A stretch of DNA of 64,000 nucleotides from the NCBI GenBank assembly GCA_013289585.1, contig JABCZR010000021.1, forward strand, positions 44,951-108,950, given 5' to 3'. The translations under genes were made by a program, and so were the position numbers. The notes beneath the pieces are model-generated. The model had not been told where the DNA came from, ran no database searches, and was given only the letters and a program-made list of their open reading frames with translations. The DNA is from Acidobacteriota bacterium. Lineage in GTDB: Bacteria > Acidobacteriota > Terriglobia > Acidiferrales > UBA7541. How positions within the stretch are numbered: the first letter of the stretch is position 1; each line of letters begins with the position of its first letter. This document shows positions 16,610-26,903 of this stretch, in pieces.

Positions 16610-17530
16610 TCACCATCCGCGCGTCGACAGCATGTCCTTCTCTTCCATTTGACGAATATCGAGTCCCTTCATGGCTTCGCCTAGCTCTTCGTGTGCTTCC
16701 AGCACAATCTTGGGATCTTCGAAATGTGTGGTGGCCTTGACGACGGCTTTCGCGCGCGTCTCCGGGTCGCTGGACTTGAAAATACCGGAACCGACGAACA
16801 CGGCCTCCGCGCCCAGCTTGCGCACCAATGCCGCGTCGGCGGGCGTCGCAATCCCGCCTGCGGAGAAATTCGGCACCGGGAGCTTCCCTGTCTTGGCAAC
16901 CTGGCGAATAAGATCGAGCGGGGCGCCAAGCTCCTTGGCTTCACGCATCAGTTCATCGTCGCGCATGGTCGTCAGTTTCTTCATTTGGCTGACGATCGTG
17001 CGCATGTGGCGAACAGCTTCCACCACGTTTCCAGAGCCGGCTTCGCCCTTTGTTCGAATCATGGCCGCGCCCTCGGCGATCCGTCGCAGCGCTTCGCCCA
17101 GATTTCGTGCGCCGCAAACGAAAGGCACGCGGTAATCATGCTTCCAGATGTGATTTTCTTCGTCGGCAGGTGTCAGCACTTCGCTCTCATCGATGAAGTC
17201 CACTTCGAGCGCCTGCAGCACTTCCGCTTCGACGAAATGTCCGATACGCACCTTGGCCATCACCGGAATCGTCACCGTGGCCATAATCTCGCGGATCACC
17301 TTGATCGACGCCATGCGCGCCACTCCGCCTTCTTTGCGGATATCCGACGGCACGCGCTCCAGCGCCATCACCGCGCAAGCGCCAGCTTTCTCGGCAATCT
17401 TAGCCTGTTCCGCGTTGGTGACGTCCATGATGACGCCACCCTTCAACATCTCTGCCAGACCGACTTTCACGCGCCATTCACTGGATCCCTTGCTTCCGTT
17501 CCCGCTGCCGTTTACTTTCTTCGCGTCCAT
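16610..17530 (-). CDS. pdxS: Pyridoxal 5'-phosphate synthase lyase subunit PdxS
   Basis: 306 residues, a highly conserved TIM-barrel enzyme. It builds PLP from ribose 5-phosphate, glyceraldehyde 3-phosphate and ammonia supplied by PdxT, in a 12+12 complex. Visible landmarks are [13 protein letters not shown] (catalytic Asp), [12 protein letters not shown] (Schiff-base Lys), RTKGEAGSG (second Lys) and the phosphate loop [14 protein letters not shown]. The ATG at 17530 has GAGGAG a few bases upstream. The first ten residues, [14 protein letters not shown], are low complexity. It is followed by a small membrane-protein gene and pdxT. Confidence 0.97.
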   Translation of the reverse strand: MDAKKVNGSGNGSKGSSEWRVKVGLAEMLKGGVIMDVTNAEQAKIAEKAGACAVMALERVPSDIRKEGGVARMASIKVIREIMATVTIPVMAKVRIGHFVEAEVLQALEVDFIDESEVLTPADEENHIWKHDYRVPFVCGARNLGEALRRIAEGAAMIRTKGEAGSGNVVEAVRHMRTIVSQMKKLTTMRDDELMREAKELGAPLDLIRQVAKTGKLPVPNFSAGGIATPADAALVRKLGAEAVFVGSGIFKSSDPETRAKAVVKATTHFEDPKIVLEAHEELGEAMKGLDIRQMEEKDMLSTRGW

Positions 17531-17585
17531 TGTGCTTCTCCTCTCAATCCCTGAGCTTATCGACGGAGTGCTCCGCCAAACTTTT

Positions 17586-18071
17586 TCACTTTTGTCCGAT
17601 CACCACGAATCGTCCGCGCCCTTTTGCAAGAATTTCACCTGCCGTATTTCGAATCTCGCCCACCAAGAATAGATTTCTTCCCTTTTGCTCCGCTTCGTGA
17701 CTCTCGACCATAATCTCCTTCTCGACGCTCACCGGCTTTAGGTACTCGACGGTCAATTCCGCGGTCACCGCGAGAACGTCTCGAAAGCGGCAAACTTTTC
17801 CCATGGCCTCATCAAGAAGCATCGCGATGATCCCGCCATGCGCGAATCCCCCGCCACCCTGGTACCTCTCACCCAAAGTAAACCGGCCCACGATCTTGCG
17901 ATTGACGTTGTCCTGTTCGAACGTCAATTTCATCCCGCCGGGATTGTCGCCGCCGCAGCCAAAACACTTGTTCGAAGGATTGGGCTCCAGCCTGATGATG
18001 TCGCTCAAATTTTGAACCCGTCCGCCTTTCCGTACGTGCTTCTTCGCAACTCCTCGACTTCGTTCCGTCAA
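17586..18071 (-). CDS. PaaI-type hotdog thioesterase
   Basis: 161 residues. The hotdog fold is recognised from [19 protein letters not shown], the helix that carries the catalytic site of PaaI-family acyl-CoA thioesterases. Residues 35-45 have [11 protein letters not shown], a common N-terminal feature of this subgroup. The first possible start is TTG at 18071, overlapping the upstream stop; no Shine-Dalgarno sequence is seen there and a TTG at 18008 is an alternative. It lies between the MocR-type regulator and pdxS on the same strand. Confidence 0.82.
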   Translation of the reverse strand: MTERSRGVAKKHVRKGGRVQNLSDIIRLEPNPSNKCFGCGGDNPGGMKLTFEQDNVNRKIVGRFTLGERYQGGGGFAHGGIIAMLLDEAMGKVCRFRDVLAVTAELTVEYLKPVSVEKEIMVESHEAEQKGRNLFLVGEIRNTAGEILAKGRGRFVVIGQK

Positions 18072-19612
18072 ACCAGGGCTACGCGGCTGCGTTCCGCACG
18101 CCGCACGCCACGTTGGCGCTTGCGCATCTCGACCTTCAACAACTCCGCCAGAGTAGCCACTCCGCGCGCAATCTGTTTTTCATCCAGGCTAGCAAATCCA
18201 AGCCTCAGGGTGTTCGGCAGCGGAGCTTGCACGTAAAAATAGCGGCCCGGAGCAAACAATACGCCGCGTTCCTTCACGTGAATGAGCAGCTCGCTGGCGT
18301 CGAATCCAATGGGCAGTTCCAGCCACAAACACATGCCACCCTCTGGCCGCGTCCAGCGCGTGCCCTCGGGCATATTCTTCCGCAAAGCCTCGTCCAGAGC
18401 GGCCAACCGTGAAGTGTATACCTTGCGCATCTTGGCAAGGTGCTTGGTGAAGAGTCCACGACGCAAGAATTCCGCAAGCGTGGCTTGCGCCAGTTGATCC
18501 GTGTGCAGGTCTGTCGTCTGCTTCACCACACGCAGGCGTTCGATAGCCGCTGGCGGAGCGACAATCCACCCCACCCGCAATCCAGGAAACGCCACTTTCG
18601 CAAAGCTGTCGATGTGAATGACGATGTTGGAACGATCGAGCTGCTTCAGGGACGGGATCCGTTCTTCCCGTGCATTCAGCCGCGCGTAAATATGGTCTTC
18701 CACCACTGGCACCTGGTGGCGTCCAGCCAGCTCCAACACCTTGCGCCGAGAAGCCAGCGGCATCGACGTTCCCGTAGGATTCTGGAAGTCCGGCGTGAGC
18801 AGGATCAGCTTGACGCGATTTGCCGCCAGCGTCGCTTCCAGCGCTTCCAGGTCCAGTCCCAGCGGAGTTCCGGGTTCCGCATGCGTCCGCACTGGAACGC
18901 TCAAGCAACGCGCACGCGCCCCGTGGAAAATCGCCACCGCTCCAGGATAGGTCGGATTTTCCATGATCACCGAATCGCCGGGCCGCACAAACGCTTTGCT
19001 GATCAAATCAAACGATTGCTGGCAGCCGTCCGTGATCAGGAGGTTTTCATCCTTGGCGGCGATGCCATCGTGATGCAGCATCTCGAGAAGCGCCTCTTTC
19101 AACGGCGGGTAGCCGTCGGAAGGGCCCAGATTTAAAACTTCCGCGCCCTCGCGCCGTAGCACGGCGTTCACACAAGTCTGTAGCTCCTCGATCGGGAAAA
19201 ATTCCTGCGCTGGCCGCGCCATCACAAAAGAAAGCGCATCCACGGGCGCGCTGGCTGTCAAACGGCTCAGAACCTCTTCACCGCGTTCATCCGCAAACAA
19301 CAGCTCCCAGCGCACTCCCTCGTTCCCATTCAATACCGGTGGAGCGGGCGGCGTAATCTTCAGGCCGTTGCCGTTGCCTTTGATAAACGTTCCGCGGCCG
19401 ACGTGGCCCTGGATGAGTCCTTCCGATTCTAATTCGGCGTAGGCGTTCGCCACCGTGGTGCGGTGCACGCCGAGCATGATGGCCAGTTCGCGGCTGGCGG
19501 GTATGCGATCGCCCGGGCGCAAATCACCCGCATGGACGAGCGCGCGCAATTGATCTCGGAGTTGGATATAGAGCGGAACGTGGCTTTGCGGCTGGAGATG
19601 GAGTGGAAGCAT
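18068..19612 (-). CDS. MocR-family regulator (GntR helix-turn-helix plus aminotransferase fold)
   Basis: 514 residues. An N-terminal GntR winged helix (about 10-75) includes ASRELAIMLGVHRTTVANAY. The rest is a class I aminotransferase-like domain, with PLP Lys expected in IDSFAKVAFPGLRVGWI. MocR regulators bind PLP; the PdxR subgroup controls pdxST. Here the gene lies upstream of pdxS on the same strand with a thioesterase between, so a PdxR-like role is attractive. An alternative is control of another amine pathway. The start ATG at 19612 is within GGAGATGGAGTGG context. Confidence 0.87.
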   Translation of the reverse strand: MLPLHLQPQSHVPLYIQLRDQLRALVHAGDLRPGDRIPASRELAIMLGVHRTTVANAYAELESEGLIQGHVGRGTFIKGNGNGLKITPPAPPVLNGNEGVRWELLFADERGEEVLSRLTASAPVDALSFVMARPAQEFFPIEELQTCVNAVLRREGAEVLNLGPSDGYPPLKEALLEMLHHDGIAAKDENLLITDGCQQSFDLISKAFVRPGDSVIMENPTYPGAVAIFHGARARCLSVPVRTHAEPGTPLGLDLEALEATLAANRVKLILLTPDFQNPTGTSMPLASRRKVLELAGRHQVPVVEDHIYARLNAREERIPSLKQLDRSNIVIHIDSFAKVAFPGLRVGWIVAPPAAIERLRVVKQTTDLHTDQLAQATLAEFLRRGLFTKHLAKMRKVYTSRLAALDEALRKNMPEGTRWTRPEGGMCLWLELPIGFDASELLIHVKERGVLFAPGRYFYVQAPLPNTLRLGFASLDEKQIARGVATLAELLKVEMRKRQRGVRRAERSRVALV

Positions 19613-19755
19613 TGTCTCTCACCTTCGGCCAATTCTACCAGATATTGGACTGTTGCAAGAGCCAATTTGTCTCCAGCCCCAGCCGGACATCCGCAATCCC
19701 AATGGTGCTATCCTCCAACTCTTCACGCTGGGAAAAGGGCCCGGCCACGACCCAC

Positions 19756-20145
19756 ATGCCAGCTGACGATCCTGCTCGAGATCCTCGCGTCTACCTCGCC
19801 GCGGAGCGTACCTTCCTCGCGTGGATTCGCACCGGCCTAGCCCTCATGGCCTTTGGTTTCGTCGTCGCTCGCTTCGGCCTGTTCCTTCGGGAGTTGGAGT
19901 CGGCTCGCGGCGGGGCCCCCGCAGCACCCTCGGTTCTGTCCCTTCCTTTGGGTGTGGGTCTGGTTCTACTCGGTGTACTGCTCAACATCATCGCTTCCTG
20001 GCACCATGTGCGCTACGTTCAGCAGTTCAGTGAAGGAGTCTTGATCGTGGGCCGGCCGTCCCGGCTGGCCATCGTTCTGGCTCTGGTTCTGGCGGGCGCA
20101 GGCTTGGCGTTGGCTGTGTATCTCGCTTTCACCAGCGTGCGTTAA
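19756..20145 (+). CDS. DUF202 / YidH-family membrane protein
   Basis: 129 residues. The N-terminal DPRVYLAAERTFLAWIRTGLA is the DUF202 signature, and three hydrophobic helices follow. Function of the family is unknown, although members sit in the inner membrane. The ATG at 19756 is preferred because homologues begin shortly before this motif; the upstream extension overlaps the divergent MocR gene. It is probably monocistronic and ends before a convergent gene. Confidence 0.82.
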   Translation: MPADDPARDPRVYLAAERTFLAWIRTGLALMAFGFVVARFGLFLRELESARGGAPAAPSVLSLPLGVGLVLLGVLLNIIASWHHVRYVQQFSEGVLIVGRPSRLAIVLALVLAGAGLALAVYLAFTSVR

Positions 20146-20160
20146 TTCGTCTCCGGAATA

Positions 20161-20177
20161 GGACTGACAAGCAGTCC
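20161..20177. terminator. Possible bidirectional hairpin
   Basis: GGACTG-ACAAG-CAGTCC forms a 6-bp stem between two convergent genes. No T-run follows, so it is a weak terminator candidate. Confidence 0.3.
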
Positions 20178-20257
20178 GTTCCTACAAGCACCGGCGCTGT
20201 CTGGATCGAAACGCTCCGTGAGTATTCTGTTCCGGCGACCATGATGGTTGCGCGTAT

Positions 20258-21745
20258 TCACTCCGGCGGGTGATAGCCGATTCGGCCAATTTTTTCTCCT
20301 GCTTGCAGGTCGCGGATGCACAACTTCGTCAGGTCGGCCGGGTCGCACTGGTAGATTTGCTTCAGAGGAAGATCCTCGTCCCGGACATCGTACTGCCCTG
20401 CTGACATATCTTCGGAATCGTCCGAGGAATCCGTAACCACACGACTCCCAGGCCGCACGCGCACCCGGAATTGTCCTGAGGAAGGCTCATAGTTGGCATA
20501 GTTGAAGCAATGCCCGATGCACGCCCGATCGACGACATGCCCGACAAACGCTACGCGCGATCCTGCGGGCGCCCAGATTGTCGCTACCACCCTCGTTCCG
20601 GGCGGCAATGACCTCACTAAGGATTCTGCGTTGGCCTCCAATTGATTGATCCACTTCGCATCCCGGTACAAGAAGCCAAAGAACATGATGGCGCATATCC
20701 CAAAGCCCGCGGCGTGCCACTTCCTGGGCTTCAGAAAACCCAGAATGCACAAACCAAAAACCGCCGAGATGCTCGTCAGCCGGGAACCCAGCAACCCGAC
20801 CCATCCCGCATAGAGAGAGACGCGAAGATTTTCCGGCAGCAGCGCGGTGGCGAAGAAGCTTACGAAATACAATTCGAACAGCAAAGCGGAAGACTTCCAG
20901 GATTCCTTTTCTCGGCCCCGCGCGATGGCCTGGAACACCACGCAGAATATTCCGAAAAAAAACAGAGCTGCCGCAAGCCAGACATACCGTTGTCCATAGA
21001 GCGCCAATTGATCGGCACCGTTATAGAGGTAGAACGGCCCGCGATCCCAATCCGCCGTGAACCTGGCGGCGTTGTGCGCCAGATACCAGTAAAGCGCGAA
21101 AAGGCCAGCCACAGCCGCCATAGGCAGACCCAATTTCCACCGACCTGGTAGCCTCTTCCTGATTTGCACGTACGCCAGCGTTCCGATCAGCCAGACGAAG
21201 CCAATCGGATGAGCGAGCAGCACCAACGGCGTAAGCGCCATTCCGGCGATCCAATCCATTCCCTTCCCCCGCCAGAAAAACGCCAGGCTGAAGCAGGCCA
21301 ATCCAATCGACAGATAATAGTTCAGAAAACCCATGTTGAACGAGTAGCCGTAGGCCAGCATCGCAATGCAGGGCGTGAGGAACCACGGCAGGCGCTCTGT
21401 GATGGGAGCGATCAGCGCGAAAACTCCCCAGAAAAAAATCAGCACGCAGGCGCCAACCACAATTTTCTGGGCCGCCGGAAAACCCACAACATTCGCGGTG
21501 TGCTCCAAGCAGTAGTCGAACAGAATATTATTCCATTGCCGCTCTAAATAGAGCCCCGGCGCCTGGCCTTTCTCGATCAACTGGGCAAGCCACGAGTTAT
21601 AGACGTGGCTTGCCAGATCACCCGCCTCGATGCGTGGATGCCACAAGCAAGGGATCAAAACCACCGCGGATATAAATGCGATGCGCAGTTTGGAGTTGCG
21701 CAAGATTGCAATCACGCTGCTAGATGGCGTGTCATTCGCAGGCAT
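20258..21745 (-). CDS. Multi-spanning membrane protein, GT-C-like, unknown function
   Basis: 495 residues with about ten or eleven hydrophobic helices from residue 15 to about 385, then a soluble C-terminal domain of about 110 residues (with PPGTRVVATIWAPAGSR). The long periplasmic loop after the first helix (GDLASHVYNSWLAQL) has an acidic residue as in GT-C glycosyltransferases and related proteins, but I cannot name the family. The ATG at 21745 follows AGGTGAG closely. It is transcribed away from the prolyl oligopeptidase gene. Confidence 0.65.
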   Translation of the reverse strand: MPANDTPSSSVIAILRNSKLRIAFISAVVLIPCLWHPRIEAGDLASHVYNSWLAQLIEKGQAPGLYLERQWNNILFDYCLEHTANVVGFPAAQKIVVGACVLIFFWGVFALIAPITERLPWFLTPCIAMLAYGYSFNMGFLNYYLSIGLACFSLAFFWRGKGMDWIAGMALTPLVLLAHPIGFVWLIGTLAYVQIRKRLPGRWKLGLPMAAVAGLFALYWYLAHNAARFTADWDRGPFYLYNGADQLALYGQRYVWLAAALFFFGIFCVVFQAIARGREKESWKSSALLFELYFVSFFATALLPENLRVSLYAGWVGLLGSRLTSISAVFGLCILGFLKPRKWHAAGFGICAIMFFGFLYRDAKWINQLEANAESLVRSLPPGTRVVATIWAPAGSRVAFVGHVVDRACIGHCFNYANYEPSSGQFRVRVRPGSRVVTDSSDDSEDMSAGQYDVRDEDLPLKQIYQCDPADLTKLCIRDLQAGEKIGRIGYHPPE

Positions 21746-21870
21746 TCTCACCTGAGGATCACGGAGTTTTTCGTCAACACAACGCGAATCAATTCTACTA
21801 TCGAAGGCCGTCGGCCCTCCCACGGATTCGGTGATAATATCCGGTTTCCGGAGAAGTCGAGGAGGGCTTT

Positions 21871-24030
21871 GTGAGTGCGAATTTGAACCGAATCCCGCGC
21901 GTCCGCCACAGGGCAATCACTCGCTGGCTCTGCGCTCTGCGGGGAGGATTTGTGCTCGGACTCGCGCTGTGGATTGCAGGATTTACTGCCGCGCAGGAAG
22001 CCGCACCAACCGCAAAGTGTCCGCCCGCGGCGCGACTCGATTCAGCGAAAGACACCTACGGCAACACCGTTGTGGCCGACCCCTATCGCTGGCTCGAGGA
22101 TCAAAACAGCCCGGAAACGCGCGCGTGGATTGCCGCGGAACAAAAATGTGCGGACGCGGTGCTTTCGAAACTTCCCGGCCGAGGACAAATCAACAAGCGT
22201 CTCGGCGAACTCCTGCACACCGACTCTTTCGAAGCGCCCATGGAACGAGGCGGGCGTTATTTTTTCCGGAAGCGGCTGGCCGGGCAGGACCTCTACGTCC
22301 TATATGTCCGGCGCGGTTTGAACGCACCGGACGAAGTTCTGGTGGATCCCCTGCCCTGGACCGCGGATCACTCCGCAAGCGTGACCTTGGAGAGCGTCAG
22401 CCGTGACGGAAAATTCGTCTTCTACGGCCGCCGCGACGGCGGGCAGGATGAAATTACCCCGCGCGTGCTGGACGTAGACACTATGCAGTCGCTCCCTGAC
22501 GCCTTCCCAAAGGGCCGATATGATTCTCTCGAATTCACCACCGACAATAAGTCCGTCTACTATTCCCTTGTCACTCCGGAGGGACCTCGCGCTTTCGTAC
22601 ACCGCATGGGTGGCGATCCCGCTAAGGATCAGATGATTTTTGGCAAGGGCCTCACCAAGGACAAGGGCATCGGGCTAGCACTATCGGAAGACGGCGCTTA
22701 CCTCGTCTACGTTATCATTTATGGCTCTGGATCGGAGAGAACGGAGCTTTACGTCCAAAACGTAAAACAAAACGGCCCGATCGTCGCCGCCGAAAATGCC
22801 GAGAACGCGGTTTTTTATCCGGAGTTTGCGGGAGATCGCCTGTTCGTTCTCACGAATTGGAAAGCGCCGCAGTGGCGCATTTTTTCCACCAGCCTGGCCA
22901 CGCCTCAACGCGAACACTGGCACGAATTTGTTCCAGAGAGCGGCGTGCACTTGGAATCCATCGCGGCTTCCGGCGGGAAGCTCATCGGCCAGTACACGCA
23001 CAACGCCACGTCCGAGCTGGAGGTCTTCGACGCCAATGGCAAGGTAGAATCATCTATCGCGCTTCCTGCTCTCGGCTCCGTGAGCTCGACCAAAGGCCGA
23101 TGGGAAAGCCCGGAACTCTTCTTTTCGTTCGAATCCTATTCATTTCCGCCTGCTATTATCCGCTACGACGTCACGCAGGCCAAATCCGAGGTCTGGGCCA
23201 GGGACAAAGTTTCATTGGACACCGGCACATTCGAAATTGAACAAGTCTGGTATCCGTCCAAGGACAAGACACCGATCCCCATGTTCCTGTTCCACAAAAA
23301 GGGCTTGACGCTGGACGGTTCGAATCCCGTTCTGCTCACCGGCTATGGCGGTTTTGATCTCAGCGAAACGCCTTACTACTGGCCGCTTGCAATCCTCTGG
23401 GCTGAGCACGGTGGAATCTTTGCCGATGCCAACCTTCGCGGCGGTGGAGAATTTGGCGAGGATTGGCACCACGCCGGGATGTTCGGAAAAAAGCAAACCG
23501 TTTTCGACGATTTCATTGCCGCCGCTGAATTCCTCATCGCCAGCAAGTACACCTCCAGTTCCAGGCTCGCGATTGACGGCACCAGCAACGGCGGCCTGCT
23601 CGTCGGCGCCGCCATGACCCAGCGTCCCGACCTCTTTCGCGCTGTCGTCTGTGGCTATCCCCTTCTCGACATGCTCCGCTACCAAAAGTTCTTCGAAGCT
23701 CCCTACTGGGTCTCCGAATACGGCAGCACTGACAATCCCGATCAATTCGCTTATCTCTACGCCTACTCTCCCTATCATCGCGTCGTGAGTGGCACAAAGT
23801 ATCCCGCAGCGCTTTTCGTCACCGGCGATGGCGATACCCGCGTAGCGCCATTGCACGCTCGGAAAATGGCCGCACGGCTGCAAGCCGCTTCCGGTTCAGA
23901 CCATCCCATTCTGGTCCTCTACGACACCAAATCCGGCCACTCCGGTGGCCGCCCCGTCAACAAGATCATTGACGAAAACACCGATATTTTGAGTTTTCTC
24001 TTTTGGCAGATTGGCCTCCCGACAAATTAA
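21871..24030 (+). CDS. Prolyl oligopeptidase (S9A family), exported
   Basis: 719 residues. A hydrophobic segment (about 23-41, ending at AQEA) fits a signal peptide. The beta-propeller (about 80-420) precedes the alpha/beta-hydrolase domain. The catalytic Ser is in IDGTSNGGLLVG, Asp in VTGDGDTRV and His in TKSGHSGGRP. The propeller usually limits access to short peptides cut after proline. The GTG start has GAGGAGGG about 5 bases upstream. It probably acts in the periplasm. Confidence 0.93.
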   Translation: MSANLNRIPRVRHRAITRWLCALRGGFVLGLALWIAGFTAAQEAAPTAKCPPAARLDSAKDTYGNTVVADPYRWLEDQNSPETRAWIAAEQKCADAVLSKLPGRGQINKRLGELLHTDSFEAPMERGGRYFFRKRLAGQDLYVLYVRRGLNAPDEVLVDPLPWTADHSASVTLESVSRDGKFVFYGRRDGGQDEITPRVLDVDTMQSLPDAFPKGRYDSLEFTTDNKSVYYSLVTPEGPRAFVHRMGGDPAKDQMIFGKGLTKDKGIGLALSEDGAYLVYVIIYGSGSERTELYVQNVKQNGPIVAAENAENAVFYPEFAGDRLFVLTNWKAPQWRIFSTSLATPQREHWHEFVPESGVHLESIAASGGKLIGQYTHNATSELEVFDANGKVESSIALPALGSVSSTKGRWESPELFFSFESYSFPPAIIRYDVTQAKSEVWARDKVSLDTGTFEIEQVWYPSKDKTPIPMFLFHKKGLTLDGSNPVLLTGYGGFDLSETPYYWPLAILWAEHGGIFADANLRGGGEFGEDWHHAGMFGKKQTVFDDFIAAAEFLIASKYTSSSRLAIDGTSNGGLLVGAAMTQRPDLFRAVVCGYPLLDMLRYQKFFEAPYWVSEYGSTDNPDQFAYLYAYSPYHRVVSGTKYPAALFVTGDGDTRVAPLHARKMAARLQAASGSDHPILVLYDTKSGHSGGRPVNKIIDENTDILSFLFWQIGLPTN

Positions 24031-24239
24031 AGCGCATAAGAGAATCTGAAGCCCGTCTTTTGGCAGCCTGCGAAGGACGCGCACACACCCGACTCCATGA
24101 GATGTTATTAGTGCCCATCCTTTGACGGCCCATCTCCAGGACATCGACCTACTTCTGCCCTTTCGTCCAGTATCCTCCGGCCGCTCCGTGCCCCAAACTG
24201 ACAGCACGTTCGAACGGCTCCTCGGGTGTACCCGAAAAT

Positions 24240-26018
24240 ATGCGCAGAGCTCTACATCTAAACTCGGTATTTCTCGCACTCTCGATTGCTGGCTGTGCCG
24301 CCTCCACTTCACCAACCAAACAGCCATCGCCCCCTCCGCCTTCGGTCAGCGTAGTGGTGTCGCCCTCCAGCGCAAACATCCGCGCGGGTGACTCCTTCCC
24401 ATTCAGCGCCAAGGTTTCCGGTACTTCCAACACCTCGGTGACCTGGTCTGTGAACGGCGCTGTCGGTGGCTCGGCAGCCCTCGGAACCATAAACACGAGC
24501 GGAACTTATACGGCGCCGTTGGCTCTTCCGAGTCCCAATCCAATCTCGGTACGTGCAACAAGTTCGGCGGACTCCTCCGCCAACGGGTCTAGCAGCGTTA
24601 GCATTTTGAATCCGATCCCTGTGCTCACGGGGATTAATCCCTCCAGCGTTGGCACGGGAACTTTCACTCTCGCAGTTACGGGAGGCAAGTTTGTGAACGG
24701 CGCGCAAGTCCTCTTGGGCACGACGCCGCTTCAAACAACTTTTGTATCCGCAACTCAACTCACCGCCACAGGAGTATTAAGTTCCGCGGGCACTTACGCC
24801 ATCAGTGTCAGTAATCCCAATCCTGGAAGCAGCACATCCGCTTCAGTAAATTTGCAGGTAACCGGCTCAACCCAAGCGTCCAGTTGCAGCTCTATGAACC
24901 TCGGTCAGGGCGCCAGCCTTGGAGGATTCTTGCCCTTCCCTGCCGATAACCTCTGGAACAAAGACATCTCTTCCGCTCCGGTTGATCCAAACTCGAGCGC
25001 CATCATCTCTTTCATCGGCAGCGGCACCGGCATGCACCCTGACTTCGGCGCAGGACAATATCAAGGCTCCACGATCGGCATTCCCTATCTCGTCGTTGGC
25101 AGCCAACAAGCACCCGTCACCATCAACTTCTCCGCGTATGGCAGCGAAAGCGACCAGGGGCCCATGCCCATCCCCGTGACCGCCCCGATCGAAGGCTACC
25201 CAAATCCCGGCAACGGAGACCGCCACGTTCTCGTTCTCGACAATTCGACTTGCTTTCTCTACGAACTTTACAGCTCGGTGGTGTCAGGAAATTCCTGGAA
25301 CGCCGGTTCCGCCGCAGTCTGGGATCTGCTTTCGGATGAGCAGCGGCCCTTCACCTGGACCAGCGCCGACGCCGCTGGGCTTCCAATTTTCCCAGGCCTC
25401 GTTCGTTACGATGAAGTTTCCGCCGGCCAGGTCCGCCACGCGTTTCGCTTTACGTTGCAAAATAGCAGCCCGGCCTTTATCCCGCCCGCTTCCCACTGGG
25501 CGTCTACTTCCGGCAATCCCTCGGCAGCACCCATGGGCATGCGCGTGCGGCTGAAGGCCGGCTTTGATGTCTCCGGGTTTTCCGCTGCAAACCAGGTAAT
25601 CCTCAATGCCTTGAAAAAATACGGCATGATCATGGCCGATAATGGTTCGAACATGTACCTCAGTGGCGCGCCCGACGATCGCTGGGACAACAACGATCTG
25701 CACAATCTGGGCCAGGTTACGGCTTCTGACTTCGAAGTAATTCAGATGACTCCGCTCTACACGCAGAACAACATTCCCACAGGCCCGTCGCCACAAATCA
25801 CTTCTTTCACCGCGAGCGCTAATTCCGTCGCCGCAGGAACTCCAGTTACACTGTCTTGGCAAGTCACGGGGGCTTCTTACACCATAGTGTCACCAGAAAT
25901 CGGCGCCGTTCGCGGCACCAGCGTTTCGGTCACTCCTGCCGTCTCAACCACCTATACTCTCTACGCCACGAACGCCTTCGGTCGTACCACTGCGACCGTT
26001 TCCATCGCGGTTCATTAG
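24240..26018 (+). CDS. Lipoprotein with Ig-like and IPT/TIG domains
   Basis: 592 residues. The N-terminus has a short signal peptide and a lipobox-like AGC (LALSIAGCAAS), which fits a lipoprotein anchored by Cys20. Then come an Ig-like domain (about 35-122), an IPT/TIG domain (about 125-208, with PVLTGINPSSVGTGTFTLAV), a central unrecognised domain (about 215-505) and a C-terminal Ig-like domain. The central part contains PADNLWNKDISSAPVD and may bind or cleave a surface polymer; I could not assign it. It is probably surface exposed or periplasmic. Upstream 209 bases hold no gene. Confidence 0.78.
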   Translation: MRRALHLNSVFLALSIAGCAASTSPTKQPSPPPPSVSVVVSPSSANIRAGDSFPFSAKVSGTSNTSVTWSVNGAVGGSAALGTINTSGTYTAPLALPSPNPISVRATSSADSSANGSSSVSILNPIPVLTGINPSSVGTGTFTLAVTGGKFVNGAQVLLGTTPLQTTFVSATQLTATGVLSSAGTYAISVSNPNPGSSTSASVNLQVTGSTQASSCSSMNLGQGASLGGFLPFPADNLWNKDISSAPVDPNSSAIISFIGSGTGMHPDFGAGQYQGSTIGIPYLVVGSQQAPVTINFSAYGSESDQGPMPIPVTAPIEGYPNPGNGDRHVLVLDNSTCFLYELYSSVVSGNSWNAGSAAVWDLLSDEQRPFTWTSADAAGLPIFPGLVRYDEVSAGQVRHAFRFTLQNSSPAFIPPASHWASTSGNPSAAPMGMRVRLKAGFDVSGFSAANQVILNALKKYGMIMADNGSNMYLSGAPDDRWDNNDLHNLGQVTASDFEVIQMTPLYTQNNIPTGPSPQITSFTASANSVAAGTPVTLSWQVTGASYTIVSPEIGAVRGTSVSVTPAVSTTYTLYATNAFGRTTATVSIAVH

Positions 26019-26121
26019 CTCAAGAGATCTGGAAACGAGCCCGGCCTCCACAGTCTCACCAGACACAGCTCCGCTAGCACGAGCGCGGCCGAATGCTCAC
26101 TTCCTGAGCGGAAATTGGGAT

Positions 26122-26688
26122 TTACTTGGAAGCTTGGTTTTCGCCCAGGCGTTTCAGGCGATCGCGCAGGCGGCGCTGCAGCGGCGTCGGCGTATTGGGA
26201 TTGAAAGCTACCAGATACCAGAGCGGCTGGCTGCGGTCCTTGCTGAGCCACGTCAGCGTTGTGGCGTCCGCGTTAGGATGGCGCGCAACGTTTTCTCGGA
26301 TCGCTCCGTAGGAATGTTTTGCCAGCTTGTGCAACGTTTTGGCATTGGCTCGCGGGTGTTCGCTGATTAACCGCAGCAGGTAAAAGTCCTCCGCGGGCGC
26401 CTGCTTCACAAGTTTTTCCAGCATTTCCGGCTTGGCATCCGCGCTCAAGACCAGGCCAATTTTTTCGTCCCACGCCGTATTGATTTGATTCAGATCCCGG
26501 GTGCGCGCGTGAATCAATTCTTCCAGGATGCGCCGCTCCTGCTGCAGCCGGGCGATCGGCAGATCCGTGCCCTCCAGGGAGTCGAGCACCCGCAACAAGT
26601 GCTGCCTCTCACCAAAAACAATCTGTGAGGTGCGCGTGGTTGCGCCTTTTCCCCGCTCGTTATGCTGAACCAGGTCGGAACGTCGCAT
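26122..26688 (-). CDS. Leucine-rich-repeat-variant (LRV)-like protein
   Basis: 188 residues. The C-terminal half repeats a pattern of about 24 residues: ISEHPRANAKTLHKLAKHS, then VARHPNADATTLTWLSK and VAFNPNTPTPLQRRL, as in LRV proteins. The N-terminal half is helical and charged. Function is unknown, but such repeats usually mediate protein contacts. The ATG at 26688 is preferred because the frame upstream enters the divergent promoter region. No signal peptide is visible. Confidence 0.65.
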   Translation of the reverse strand: MRRSDLVQHNERGKGATTRTSQIVFGERQHLLRVLDSLEGTDLPIARLQQERRILEELIHARTRDLNQINTAWDEKIGLVLSADAKPEMLEKLVKQAPAEDFYLLRLISEHPRANAKTLHKLAKHSYGAIRENVARHPNADATTLTWLSKDRSQPLWYLVAFNPNTPTPLQRRLRDRLKRLGENQASK

Positions 26689-26903
26689 CGGTTGGCTGCT
26701 CCAGCCCAGTCCCTTCCCAAGAACGCTGAGAGACCGGACGCTAACTGCAAAGATCAAACTCCTGCCACAAAGAAGAAGTAACTTGCTACATTGTGGCTTT
26801 AGCGAATTATGTTCCGCGCGCGCGATGCGGTAAAGTTTGGTGCGAACCCGGTGTGCCCGATGTGCAACTCCATCTCGGGGAGCCGGGAAGAGGAAATCGA
26901 ACG

